DNA of 64,000 nt from Sphingomonas asaccharolytica NBRC 15499 (GTDB lineage Bacteria; Pseudomonadota; Alphaproteobacteria; Sphingomonadales; Sphingomonadaceae), in NCBI RefSeq assembly GCF_001598355.1, contig NZ_BCYU01000019.1, positions 1-64,000 on the forward strand. Direction: 5' to 3'. The position numbers and the translations under genes are program-made. Positions within the stretch are counted from its first letter, which is position 1. Each line of letters begins with the position of its first letter. The notes beneath the pieces are model-generated. The model was not told the origin of the DNA. It saw only the letters and a program-made list of their open reading frames with translations, and searched no databases. Of the stretch, positions 1 through 8,693 are shown piece after piece.

Positions 1-30
1 AAGCGCCGGAAGGGTGAGGGTCTTTTGTTG

Positions 31-1314
31 CTAGCGCGAAACCCCGATATCCCCGCTCGACACGATATCGGCCTTGTAGTCGCCGTACTTGCCGAACTCG
101 TTGCGAGCGATCGCGCGGTTATGGACTTCGTCGGGACCGTCAGCGAAGCGCAACGTCCGCATCGCCGCCCATTGATGCGCCAGCGGGAAGTCGTCCGACA
201 CGCCGCCGCCGCCATGCGCCTGGATCGCATCGTCGAGGATCTGCAGCGCCATGTTGGGCGCCTGGACCTTGATCATCGCGATCTCGAGCTGCGCCGATTT
301 GTTGCCGGCCTTGTCCATCATGTCCGCGGCCTTGAGGCACAACAGCCGCGTCATCTCGATATCGATGCGGGCACGCGCGATGCGCTGTTCCCAGATCGAA
401 TGATCGGCGATGCGTTTGCCGAATGCGACGCGGCTGAGCAGGCGCTTCGCCATCGCCTCAATCCCCGTCTCGGCAACGCCGATCGTGCGCATGCAATGGT
501 GGATGCGGCCCGGCCCGAGCCGGCCTTGCGCGATCTCGAAACCACGCCCTTCGCCGAGCAGCAAATTGTCGACCGGCACGCGGACATTCTCGAGCAGCAC
601 CTGGCCGTGGCCGTGCGGCGCGTGATCATACCCGTAAACCGAAAGCATCCGCTCGATCTTGACGCCCGGCGCGTCGAGCGGAACCAGGATCTGGCTCTGC
701 TGGGCGTGGCGCTTGGCGTCCGGGTTGGTCTTGCCCATCACGATCGCGACGGCGCAGCGCGGATCGCCGACACCCGACGACCACCATTTGCGGCCGTTGA
801 TGACATAATGGTCGCCGTCGCGCACCATCGAGGTTTCGATATTGGTTGCGTCCGACGAGGCGACCGCCGGCTCGGTCATCAGGAAGGCGGAGCGAATCTT
901 GCCTTCCATCAACGGCCGCAACCACCGCTCTTTCTGCTCGAGCGTGCCGTAACGGTGAAAGACTTCCATGTTGCCCGTGTCGGGTGCCGAACAGTTAAAG
1001 CATTCCGAAGCCCAGCCGATCTTGCCCATTTCCTCGGCGCACAGAGCATATTCGAGATTGGAAAGCTGGGTTCCTTCGAACTCGAAACTGTCGTCGACAT
1101 GGGTCTGGCCCGAATGCGGCGGCATGAAGAAATTCCACAGGCCCTGCGCCTTGGCGACCTCCTTCACATCCTCGATTACCTGGATCACCTTCCAGCGCTC
1201 GCCCTCGTGCGACTGCTTGTGATACTCGGCGTTTCGGGGTGCGATCTCCTTCTCGATAAAGGCCCGCACACGGTCCCGGAAATAGGTTTCGCGATCGCTC
1301 AGCGTAAAGTCCAT
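31..1314 (-). CDS. Acyl-CoA dehydrogenase (ACAD10/11-like)
   Basis: This 427-residue protein has the full acyl-CoA dehydrogenase layout: an N-terminal helical domain (about 1-130), a central beta domain with the [13 protein letters not shown] flavin/substrate stretch, and a C-terminal four-helix domain. It would oxidise an acyl-CoA to the 2-enoyl-CoA using FAD and pass electrons to ETF. Near the C-terminus (about residue 396) it reads FADGPDEVH, so the usual YEGT glutamate is replaced by the DGPDE pattern seen in ACAD10/11-type enzymes. The ATG is preceded by AGGAGAG. It is divergent from a TetR-type regulator at 1476, which is its likely repressor. The substrate cannot be read from the sequence. 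Confidence 0.9.
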   Translation of the reverse strand: MDFTLSDRETYFRDRVRAFIEKEIAPRNAEYHKQSHEGERWKVIQVIEDVKEVAKAQGLWNFFMPPHSGQTHVDDSFEFEGTQLSNLEYALCAEEMGKIGWASECFNCSAPDTGNMEVFHRYGTLEQKERWLRPLMEGKIRSAFLMTEPAVASSDATNIETSMVRDGDHYVINGRKWWSSGVGDPRCAVAIVMGKTNPDAKRHAQQSQILVPLDAPGVKIERMLSVYGYDHAPHGHGQVLLENVRVPVDNLLLGEGRGFEIAQGRLGPGRIHHCMRTIGVAETGIEAMAKRLLSRVAFGKRIADHSIWEQRIARARIDIEMTRLLCLKAADMMDKAGNKSAQLEIAMIKVQAPNMALQILDDAIQAHGGGGVSDDFPLAHQWAAMRTLRFADGPDEVHNRAIARNEFGKYGDYKADIVSSGDIGVSR

Positions 1315-1355
1315 GATGCTTCTCTCCTATGGCTATCGCTATCTCGACTAAACCG

Positions 1356-1371
1356 TACCGAGTTTTCGGTA
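1356..1371. promoter_or_regulatory. Inverted repeat, candidate TetR operator
   Basis: Perfect 6-bp arms, TACCGA and TCGGTA, are separated by GTTT. The site lies in the 161-bp gap between the divergent acyl-CoA dehydrogenase and the double TetR regulator, where an autoregulatory operator is expected. The assignment rests on position and symmetry only. Confidence 0.45.
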
Positions 1372-1475
1372 AAGCCGTTGAATCCTCTTTTTCGGAGGGG
1401 TTCCGAACAACGAAAAAGCGAAATGGCGCTGCGGAATCCGCTGGCCCCGTGTGACGGAAATGTTAAGCTGGACGA

Positions 1476-2723
1476 ATGGGGCAAACCGACACTGCAGAAT
1501 TGGACGAGGTTACGGGAACGAAACGTTTCAAGGCGAAACGTAATGCGATCCTGGCCGCCGCTTCCGAAGCGATAAACGAACAAAGCGCGAAGGGCATGAC
1601 CTTCGCCGATGTTGCGCGGCGCGTGGGGCTCAACACGACCAGCGTGACCTATTATTTCAAGCGCAAGGAAGATCTCGCCCAGGCGTGTTTCGAACACACG
1701 CTCGAAACCTTGGGAGAGATGCTCGACATCGCCCAGATGGAGGCGACGCCGCAGGCGCGGGTCGCGCGCTATCTGTCGCTCAACATGGAGCGGTTCGCGC
1801 GTATCCGCGAGAATGAGGAGCGCGCGCTGGCGACGTTGAGCGACTTGCGCGCGATGGAGGATCCGATGCTCGGCCGGCTGATGGCGGCGTGGCGCGAGAT
1901 TTTCCGCAAAACGCGTGCTCTATGGGGTGAGGAACCGGAGAACCGCCGCCTCAAGGATTTGTTCGGCGCGCGCGCCCATGTGCTGCTCGAGAACACCTTC
2001 TGGATTCCGGCCTGGATCGCGCGTTACGACCTCGACCAGTTCGACCGTGTCGAGGCGCGCATGATGGACATGTTCCGTCACGGCATCGCGGTCCCGGGCG
2101 CCAAATGGGAGCCGGCGATCCTCGATATCGAGCATGAGGAAGCGGAACCTGGCCGTGAGGCGTTCCTGCGCGCGGCTACCCGGCTGATCAACGAGCTTGG
2201 CTATCGTGGAGCCTCGGTGCAACGCATCGCATCGGAGCTCAATGTCACCAAGGGCAGCTTCTACCACCATCTCGACGCCAAGGACGATCTGGTCATCGAA
2301 TGCTACAAGCGCAGCTTCGACACGATCACCGAGACCATCCAGGTCGGCGAGAACAGCAATGGCGATTGGTGGCACCGGTTGTCGAGCATCATCGCGACTT
2401 TGCTCGACGTGCAATTCTCCGAGCGCGGCCCGTTGCTACGCACGACCGCGCTGACCGGCCTGCCGCGCCATGTCCGCCAGGCGATGCTCGACCGCTCGAA
2501 TCGCATCGCGCGGCGCTATGCCGGCATGCTGTCCGACGGCGCGGCCGAAGGGTCGGTTCGCCCGGTCGACGCGCTGATCGTCAGCCAGTCGCTGATGGCG
2601 TTGCAGAACGCTGCGTTCGACATGCGCAAATGGGCATCGACCATGCCGCGCGACCGCGCGGTGGCGATGTACGCCTCCACCCTCGCCTTCGGCATGTTCG
2701 ACGACCGCGCAGCGGAGAGCTGA
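1476..2723 (+). CDS. Double-domain TetR family transcriptional regulator
   Basis: The 415-residue protein carries two complete TetR-type helix-turn-helix domains in one chain. The first spans about residues 20-67 (TFADVARRVGLNTTSVTYYF), and the second about 228-273 (ASVQRIASELNVTKGSFYHH). Each is followed by its own helical ligand/dimerisation region, so this is a head-to-tail fusion of two TetR units (usual length about 200). It is probably a repressor of the divergent acyl-CoA dehydrogenase and perhaps of the nearby transporter and TBDR. The ATG at 1476 keeps a short N-terminal tail before the first HTH. The ligand is unknown; an acyl-CoA or degradation intermediate is a guess from context. 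Confidence 0.88.
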   Translation: MGQTDTAELDEVTGTKRFKAKRNAILAAASEAINEQSAKGMTFADVARRVGLNTTSVTYYFKRKEDLAQACFEHTLETLGEMLDIAQMEATPQARVARYLSLNMERFARIRENEERALATLSDLRAMEDPMLGRLMAAWREIFRKTRALWGEEPENRRLKDLFGARAHVLLENTFWIPAWIARYDLDQFDRVEARMMDMFRHGIAVPGAKWEPAILDIEHEEAEPGREAFLRAATRLINELGYRGASVQRIASELNVTKGSFYHHLDAKDDLVIECYKRSFDTITETIQVGENSNGDWWHRLSSIIATLLDVQFSERGPLLRTTALTGLPRHVRQAMLDRSNRIARRYAGMLSDGAAEGSVRPVDALIVSQSLMALQNAAFDMRKWASTMPRDRAVAMYASTLAFGMFDDRAAES

Positions 2724-2734
2724 GCCGCCTGCCT

Positions 2735-4057
2735 TCAGGTGAATATCGCATTCTTGGCGGCGCGGCGCTCCTGCGCCTTGCGCTTGAGCAGCACGCCCGC
2801 GCGCCAATAATGGAAGATCGCCCAGGGGGTGATCGCGGTGAAGACGAACATCGAATAACGCAGCGATTCAGCGCCGTAACTCGGTTTCAGCGCGTCGCTG
2901 AGCATGCCGACCAGAAACGGCCCCAGCCCCAGCCCGATCATATTGTTGACCAGCAAGGTGATCGCCGCCCAGGTCGCGCGCAGCCGGACCGGCGCCTCGG
3001 ACTGGATCAGCGCGAAGGTCACGCCGAGATAGGCGGTCGAAAACAGAATCGACAGGAAATAGAATCCTATTCCGAACGTCGGGTTGGTCGCGGTATAGAC
3101 GCAAAAGGTCAGCGGCAGCCCGATCGTCTTGAAGATCGCCACCATGAATGACTGGCTATACGGCCCGTAGCGGCGCGTCAGCCGATCGGCGATCCGTCCA
3201 CTGGCGATCGCCGCGACGGCCACGATGACCGCGCCGGCGGGTGCCACCTTGAGCGCGATGTCGAGCTTCGTGAAGCCGAACGACCTCTGCATGAAGCTGG
3301 GCGCAAACGCGGTCAGGCCGTAACCGATCATCGAGGTCAGCGTGAAACCGGCGACAAGGTGGAGCGCGGCGCGGTTGGCGAACAAGGTGGTGAAGCCGTC
3401 GGCCAGCGACGGCCGGGCCGTATCCATGGCGATCTGCGCGTCGGACAGGCCTCGCTTGGGTTCGGGCACGACGGCCCAGATGACCCCCGCCAGCAACAAT
3501 CCGGGCAGGCCGATCACAAACATCGCGACGCGCCAGCCATAATAGGTCGCGACGACCCCGCCGATAATCGTGCCGAACGCCGCCCCCAGGCCGACGCCGA
3601 GCGAATAGATCGACATCGCCGATGCCCGTTTGTCCGGCGGATAGAGGTCGGCAATGATCGAATGGCTGGGAGGGCTCGACCCAGCCTCGCCGATTCCGAC
3701 CCCCACCCGCGCGCCGAGCAACTGCCAGAAATTGCCGGCGAGCCCGCCCAACGCGGTGAACGCGCTCCAGATCGCCAGCGCACCGGCGATGATTCGCACA
3801 CGATTGCTGCGGTCAGCGAGCCAGGCCACCGGGATCCCCAACCCGGCATAGAAGATCGCGAATGCCATCCCGCCGAGAATGCCCATCTGGGCGTCGGAAA
3901 GGTGCAGATCCTTGATGATGTCTTCCTGCAGGATCGCGAGGATCTGCCGGTCCATATAGCTAAAGAAATAGGCGAAGGTCAGCAGCAGCAAGGTCAGCGC
4001 GCGGCGTTTGGGCACGAACGTCGCCTCGACTTCGGGGAGATGCGTGGGGGAGGACAC
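2735..4057 (-). CDS. MFS transporter, spinster-like
   Basis: A 440-residue inner-membrane protein with about 12 hydrophobic segments and the early TM1 motif SYMDRQILAIL typical of spinster-like MFS carriers, which in proteobacteria often sit in aromatic, steroid or terpenoid catabolic clusters. The sequence between TM2 and TM3 (WLADRSNRVR) is the MFS motif A region. The start is GTG at 4057 with an AAAGG-like ribosome site upstream. It is downstream of and co-oriented with the TBDR ending at 4153, but a strong terminator lies between them. Likely role: carrying the substrate delivered by the TBDR, or effluxing a metabolite. The substrate is unknown. Confidence 0.85.
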   Translation of the reverse strand: MSSPTHLPEVEATFVPKRRALTLLLLTFAYFFSYMDRQILAILQEDIIKDLHLSDAQMGILGGMAFAIFYAGLGIPVAWLADRSNRVRIIAGALAIWSAFTALGGLAGNFWQLLGARVGVGIGEAGSSPPSHSIIADLYPPDKRASAMSIYSLGVGLGAAFGTIIGGVVATYYGWRVAMFVIGLPGLLLAGVIWAVVPEPKRGLSDAQIAMDTARPSLADGFTTLFANRAALHLVAGFTLTSMIGYGLTAFAPSFMQRSFGFTKLDIALKVAPAGAVIVAVAAIASGRIADRLTRRYGPYSQSFMVAIFKTIGLPLTFCVYTATNPTFGIGFYFLSILFSTAYLGVTFALIQSEAPVRLRATWAAITLLVNNMIGLGLGPFLVGMLSDALKPSYGAESLRYSMFVFTAITPWAIFHYWRAGVLLKRKAQERRAAKNAIFT

Positions 4058-4093
4058 GGGCGGAGCGACCTTTCTTTTCGTTGCAAAAACAAC

Positions 4094-4126
4094 GGCTCCG
4101 CCGCGCTGGTCTGGCGCGGCGGAGCC
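4094..4126 (-). terminator. Rho-independent terminator of the TBDR gene
   Basis: A perfect 13-bp stem (GGCTCCGCCGCGC and its complement) with a 7-nt loop. On the minus strand it is followed by GTTGTTTTTGC. It sits 27 bp past the TBDR stop and before the MFS start. Confidence 0.85.
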
Positions 4127-4152
4127 GGAGAGGGAGAGCTAGTCGGACAAGG

Positions 4153-7100
4153 TCAGAACTTGGTCGACAGGCCGAGCTTGAACATCCGGCCGTAGGGGTT
4201 CCCGACGAACGGCTCGTAATTGTAATCTTCCCGCGCGAACGGCGGCGCGGCGTCGAAGATGTTGAACACCGTGCCGGTCAGGACGATGTTCTTCCACGGC
4301 AATTTGACCTGAATGTTGAGGTCGGCCGAGATGAAGTCGTCGAGATCGGCTCCGGTCAGGATGCTCGCGGCGTTGGGCGTCAGCCCGGAGTCGACGCAGG
4401 CGCCGGTCGCTCCCTGTTTCAGGCCCAGCGCGCAGTTGGGCGCGAACGGTCCAGTCCTGGTATCGTAACGCTGGTCGTGCAGCCCATCGGTATAGTTGAC
4501 CGTCAACCGGGCATCGACCGGACCGGCGCCAAGGTCGAGATACGCCTGCCCCTTCCATTTCGGCACCGGATACAATGTCGATTGATAGTTGAGCAGACCG
4601 ACGCCGTCGAACGCGTCCTGAACCTTCGTTCCTGCCACGGTGATCGCACTGATCCGGTTGTGCAGCGTCCGCGTGGCGTCGGCGCCGACGCCGAAACGAA
4701 TGGCCGAACCAAGGAACTGATTCGACCGGTAGTTCACGGCGAAGTCGAGCCCGTCATTACGCTGGGTCGCGCCGTTCTGATACATCGTCTTGACGCGCGC
4801 GATGTTGGCGACCGTCGTCGTTGCCGGGTTGCAGACTCCGGTCGAGAAGGTGAACCGCGCGGCAAGGCCGGGATTGGTGGCACAAGTGTTGGGCAACCCG
4901 GTCGGAAACAGCGTCGCAACCATCGCGCTGAGCGGATCGCTGACGATCACGTCGCTCAGATTATAGCGGAAATAGTCGACACTGGCGTTGAATCCGCCGA
5001 ACTTTAACAGAATGCCGGCCGAGTAGTTTTCGGAGCTTTCCGGCTTGAGTGCCGGGTTGCCAAAAACGTCGACCGGTTTGAACGTCGTTCCGATCAGCTG
5101 GAGCGCGGTCACGAAATTGTTGGTGATGTTCGCCAGCGTCGGGCCGCGGAACGTCGTGCCGTATCCCCCGCGGATGGCAAGCCAGTCGGTGACCTGCCAC
5201 CGCGCGCGGACCTGGGGGTCGACGGTCGAGCCGACCGAACCGCCATAATCTTCATATCGTACGGCCGCCTGGATATTGAAGCTGTCGAACACCGGCAGCT
5301 GCAATTCGGTGAACACGGCCTTGACGCCGCCCTTCAGGAAACTGTCGCGGTTGGTGCCCAGGAACGCCAGCGCCCCCGTCGCGGGACTCGGCGTTACGCC
5401 CGACGTCGGAGCGCAGGCCGCCGGATTGGTGTTGCCGGTGATCGGCGTGTCGCGACAGGGATTGACCGCCAGGTTGTTGTTCGCGGCATATTTGGTGTCG
5501 AACCAGTTGTAGCGATATTGCGCGCCGACGCCGAACTGGATGTCGCCGCCCGGCAGTTTGATGCCGGTCGAGCCACTGATATTGCCGTCGAGTACGAACA
5601 ATTGCGAGTCGACTGCGGTCGACGACCGCACGAAGAACCAATCGGCTAGCGCCTTGCTATTGGCCAAAGCGGCATTGCCTTGCGGGTTGGTCGTACCGTT
5701 GATCGCGCCGGCGGTTACCGCGTTGCCGAACGGATTGAGCCACATGCAGCCGTTCGCGCCGGGTACATTGCCGGTGCAGTTCGGGCCGCCCAGTCCGCGC
5801 AACGCGAGCTGGATACGGTCACCGAACGAGTCGTAGCCGTCTATGTAACGATAATATTGGTGATAGGTCGCTGACAGGCTGTAATCGAGCTTCGGCGCGA
5901 GCTTGCCGCTGAATTCGGCGGTGAAGCGGATCGATTCCGACTTGCGCATGCCCCGGGCCGAACCGGTCTCACCCGAATCCCCCAGCGTAGAGGGATTGCC
6001 GCCGGCCATGAACGGTCGGAACAAGAGTAATGGGAAGACGGCTCCGCTCGCAGGCAATGGATTGCCCGTCACCGGGTTGATGAAAAGCGACGGGTTGGCA
6101 GCCTTGTAGGCGATGAACCCTGGATTGTTCGCCGGCACGTAGAAACCGAGCCCGAGACTACTGTTCGCTACCGAACCGCCCAGCGACACCGTCGAGGGTA
6201 ATTGCGTCAGCAGATAAGACGGCGAGGTCAGGTAATGCGGGACCGTGGTGCGTCCATACAGCGCGGTGACCTCGAATTTGTGGCTGCCGCCGAGATCGAT
6301 CGCGACATCGGTAAAGGCGGTAATACGCTTCTCGAGATCCACCAGGGTGTCGAACCCGGTATATTGTGTCGAGCAACGGCCGTTCGCTCCAAGATATCCG
6401 CCCAGGGGAACGCAGCTCGTATCGGCGACGACACCCGTATAGGGGGTCACGACGCCAGGGGTGGTCGGACTTGGGCCAACCAGCAGGAAGTTTGCAGGGT
6501 TACCGCCGCCGGTCCAGCCCCCCTGCGGATTGTTGAGGAAGGGTTGGACCGCGAATTCGCGGTCTCGCGCCAGCAATTGGCCACGCTTGTTGAAGCCGAC
6601 CGCGGCAAGCATCCGGAAACCGTTGCCGACATGGCCGTAGCTCAGCGACGCGTCGATATCACCGTCGGTATCCTTGACCCAACGATAGGCGGCCGAAGCG
6701 CGAAACCCTTCCTGGTCGGTACGCGTGATGAAATTGACCACGCCGGCGACCGCGTCCGATCCGTAGGTCGCCGCCGCGCCATCCTTCAGCACTTCTATGC
6801 GGCCGATCGCCGCGGCCGGAATTAGGTTGATATCGACCGCGGGGACACCATTGCCGGCAGTAACGAGACGGCGGCTGTTGAGCAGCACCAGTGTACGCTG
6901 CGGCGACAGACCGCGAAGGTTGGCGGTGGCGATGCCTTCCGCGCCCTGCGAGCGGCTGTCGAATTGGTTGGAGTCGCCAAGCACCGCGCTCGATGTCGGC
7001 AGCGCCTTGAGCAATTCGACCGCGGAAGGTGACCCCTGCTTCTGGAGTTCATCGGCGCCGATGACATTGACCGGCAGCGCGGCATCCTCCGGCGTACCCC

Positions 7101-7248
7101 TGATGATCGATCCGGTGACGATGATATCGGGCGTGCTGCTGGTGTCTTGCGGATCCGCGGCCGGCGCCGATTGGGCAGCCGCCGACGATGCCACACATAC
7201 CGCAACCACGGAAACCGCACAGGCGCAAAGCAACCTTGTCTTGGTCAT
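4153..7248 (-). CDS. TonB-dependent outer-membrane receptor
   Basis: A 1031-residue TBDR. The N-terminus is a signal peptide (MTKTRLLCACAVSVVAVCV..., cleavage after about residue 26). Next come a TonB-box-like DIIVTGS and a plug domain (about 45-165; motifs LNSRRLV and RIEVLKDGAAATYGSDAVAGVVNF cover its end). The rest is a 22-strand barrel ending in the aromatic terminus MFKLGLSTKF. I chose the ATG at 7248 because GGGGAGAGG lies just before it; a longer frame opens at 7278. It imports an unknown ligand with energy from TonB-ExbBD. Its neighbours (acyl-CoA dehydrogenases, MFS) hint at a lipid-like or terpenoid ligand, not a sugar. A terminator follows it. Confidence 0.92.
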   Translation of the reverse strand: MTKTRLLCACAVSVVAVCVASSAAAQSAPAADPQDTSSTPDIIVTGSIIRGTPEDAALPVNVIGADELQKQGSPSAVELLKALPTSSAVLGDSNQFDSRSQGAEGIATANLRGLSPQRTLVLLNSRRLVTAGNGVPAVDINLIPAAAIGRIEVLKDGAAATYGSDAVAGVVNFITRTDQEGFRASAAYRWVKDTDGDIDASLSYGHVGNGFRMLAAVGFNKRGQLLARDREFAVQPFLNNPQGGWTGGGNPANFLLVGPSPTTPGVVTPYTGVVADTSCVPLGGYLGANGRCSTQYTGFDTLVDLEKRITAFTDVAIDLGGSHKFEVTALYGRTTVPHYLTSPSYLLTQLPSTVSLGGSVANSSLGLGFYVPANNPGFIAYKAANPSLFINPVTGNPLPASGAVFPLLLFRPFMAGGNPSTLGDSGETGSARGMRKSESIRFTAEFSGKLAPKLDYSLSATYHQYYRYIDGYDSFGDRIQLALRGLGGPNCTGNVPGANGCMWLNPFGNAVTAGAINGTTNPQGNAALANSKALADWFFVRSSTAVDSQLFVLDGNISGSTGIKLPGGDIQFGVGAQYRYNWFDTKYAANNNLAVNPCRDTPITGNTNPAACAPTSGVTPSPATGALAFLGTNRDSFLKGGVKAVFTELQLPVFDSFNIQAAVRYEDYGGSVGSTVDPQVRARWQVTDWLAIRGGYGTTFRGPTLANITNNFVTALQLIGTTFKPVDVFGNPALKPESSENYSAGILLKFGGFNASVDYFRYNLSDVIVSDPLSAMVATLFPTGLPNTCATNPGLAARFTFSTGVCNPATTTVANIARVKTMYQNGATQRNDGLDFAVNYRSNQFLGSAIRFGVGADATRTLHNRISAITVAGTKVQDAFDGVGLLNYQSTLYPVPKWKGQAYLDLGAGPVDARLTVNYTDGLHDQRYDTRTGPFAPNCALGLKQGATGACVDSGLTPNAASILTGADLDDFISADLNIQVKLPWKNIVLTGTVFNIFDAAPPFAREDYNYEPFVGNPYGRMFKLGLSTKF

Positions 7249-7450
7249 ATGCCTCTCCCCAAATGAGCTGGAGCACATTGGCTGGCTCCATACCCATTAC
7301 TCGAATAGGCACTATGGGTGACGTAAGGTCAAGCGTTAGTCGCGTTGCAAATTGCTATGTATTCTCGGTTCGACGCGAAATCTGCACGCACTCATGGTCC
7401 CGGAACCGGACAAACCCGATCCCGGAAACATAAGCTGAAAGGCGCTGAAT

Positions 7451-8524
7451 TCAGTAGCCGCCGAGGCGTGCGAACCGATCGCGCAGATAAGCGGTATTTC
7501 CCCATACCGCTTCCAGTACGCGCATGCGCTTGAGGTAGAAGCCGGCGTCATATTCGTCGGTCATGCCGATGCCGCCATGCAGCTGGATCATCTCGCGGCT
7601 CATCGCGTGGCCGACCTCGTTGGCCTTGGTCTTAGCGAGCAAGGCAGCCTGACGTGTATCCCCGCCGGCATCGATCGCTGCAAGCCCCGCTTCGACCGCC
7701 GAGCGCATCAGCTCGATATCGCTGAACAGGCTGGCCATGCGGTGTTGCAGCGCCTGGAAAGTCGACAGGACCTGATCGAACTGACGGCGCTGCTTGAGAT
7801 AATCGAGCGTGGTCTCGAACGCCTGCTGCGCCATGCCAAGCATCTCGGCCGACGCGACCACGCGCGCCCGATCGAGCACCTGGTCGATCAATTTGTCGCC
7901 GCCGTTTGCCAATTTGTCGGCTTCAACAGCGTCGAACGTCACGTCGGCGTGACTGCGGAAATCGGTCAGGTGGCGGCGCGACCGTGATACGCCGGCCTGA
8001 TTGCCGTCGACCAGATAGAGGCCGTCCGCTGCCGCGACGACGAACAGGCCGGCGCTGTCGCCTTCCGCCACGAACGCCTTGGTCCCGCTGAGCTTGCCGC
8101 CGGAGACTTCGGTCTTGATATTCTCGGGGTCGTGACGCGGCCCTTCGTCGAGCGCGAAGGTCGCGACCAGTTCGCCGCTGGCGATCCTCGGCAGCCATGC
8201 GTCCTTCTGCGCGTCGCTGCCGCCGAGCACGATCGCCGCTGCCGCCACCGCGCTTGCCGATAGCGGGCTCGCGGTCAGCGTGCGACCGAGTTCCTCGATC
8301 ACCAGCCCCAGGCTGAGCCAGCCAAAATCGGAGCCTCCTTGGGCTTCGGGAATGACGATCCCCGCCCAGCCCATCTGCGCCATCTCATTATAGACATTGG
8401 GGTCGTAACCCGTCGCTGTGTCGGCATCGCGCACCTTGCGCCACGCGGTCACTGGGCTTTCGTTGCGAGTCCATTCGCGCGCCATGTCGCGCAGCATCGT
8501 CTGTTCTTCGTTGAGGACGGCCAT
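7451..8524 (-). CDS. Acyl-CoA dehydrogenase, probable non-catalytic partner subunit
   Basis: This 357-residue member of the acyl-CoA dehydrogenase family is shorter than usual and has a degenerate N-terminal half. The C-terminal helices keep RRQFDQVLSTFQALQHRMA and QLHGGIGMTDEYD, which contact FAD across the dimer interface. The position normally holding the catalytic glutamate (YEGT) reads VWGNT. It lies directly downstream of, and in the same orientation as, the 404-residue acyl-CoA dehydrogenase at 8694-9908. In heteromeric alpha2-beta2 acyl-CoA dehydrogenases, such as those of mycobacterial steroid side-chain degradation, paired long and short subunits look like this. The start is supported by GAAGGAG upstream. 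Confidence 0.85.
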   Translation of the reverse strand: MAVLNEEQTMLRDMAREWTRNESPVTAWRKVRDADTATGYDPNVYNEMAQMGWAGIVIPEAQGGSDFGWLSLGLVIEELGRTLTASPLSASAVAAAAIVLGGSDAQKDAWLPRIASGELVATFALDEGPRHDPENIKTEVSGGKLSGTKAFVAEGDSAGLFVVAAADGLYLVDGNQAGVSRSRRHLTDFRSHADVTFDAVEADKLANGGDKLIDQVLDRARVVASAEMLGMAQQAFETTLDYLKQRRQFDQVLSTFQALQHRMASLFSDIELMRSAVEAGLAAIDAGGDTRQAALLAKTKANEVGHAMSREMIQLHGGIGMTDEYDAGFYLKRMRVLEAVWGNTAYLRDRFARLGGY

Positions 8525-8546
8525 ATTCTAAACTCCTTCGCCATTC

Positions 8547-8686
8547 CCCTCGCCCGCTCGCGGGAGAGGGAGGGGCCCGCCGCCGAAGGCGGTGGGAAGG
8601 TGAGGGCCTTCTTTCTTCCAAGCGGAAGAGGCTGAAAAAGAAGAAAGAAGACCCTCACCCCACCCTCTCCCGCAAGCGGGAGAGGG
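8547..8686. repeat. Compound mirrored intergenic repeat
   Basis: Between the two acyl-CoA dehydrogenase genes lies a 140-bp element of nested inverted repeats. The outer hairpins are CCCTCGCCCGCTCGCGGGAG... (8547-8570) and CCCTCTCCCGCAAGCGGGAG... (8663-8686). Inner 20-nt arms at 8599-8618 and 8640-8659 are complementary with one mismatch. This matches the style of dispersed REP-like elements in sphingomonad intergenic DNA. The first 30 bases of the window (GAAGGGTGAGGGTCTT) look like the edge of another copy. In the transcript it would form a large hairpin within the operon. Confidence 0.75.
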
Positions 8687-8693
8687 CTAATGA

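Noticed and set aside
25-1575. A 516-codon plus-strand open frame antisense to the first acyl-CoA dehydrogenase
   Set aside because: It is the mirror of a clear dehydrogenase gene in GC-rich DNA, has no recognisable domain, and runs on into the TetR gene in another frame.
3359-5007. Long plus-strand frames opposite the MFS and TBDR genes
   Set aside because: Charged, repetitive translations typical of antisense frames in high-GC genes; no conserved domain.
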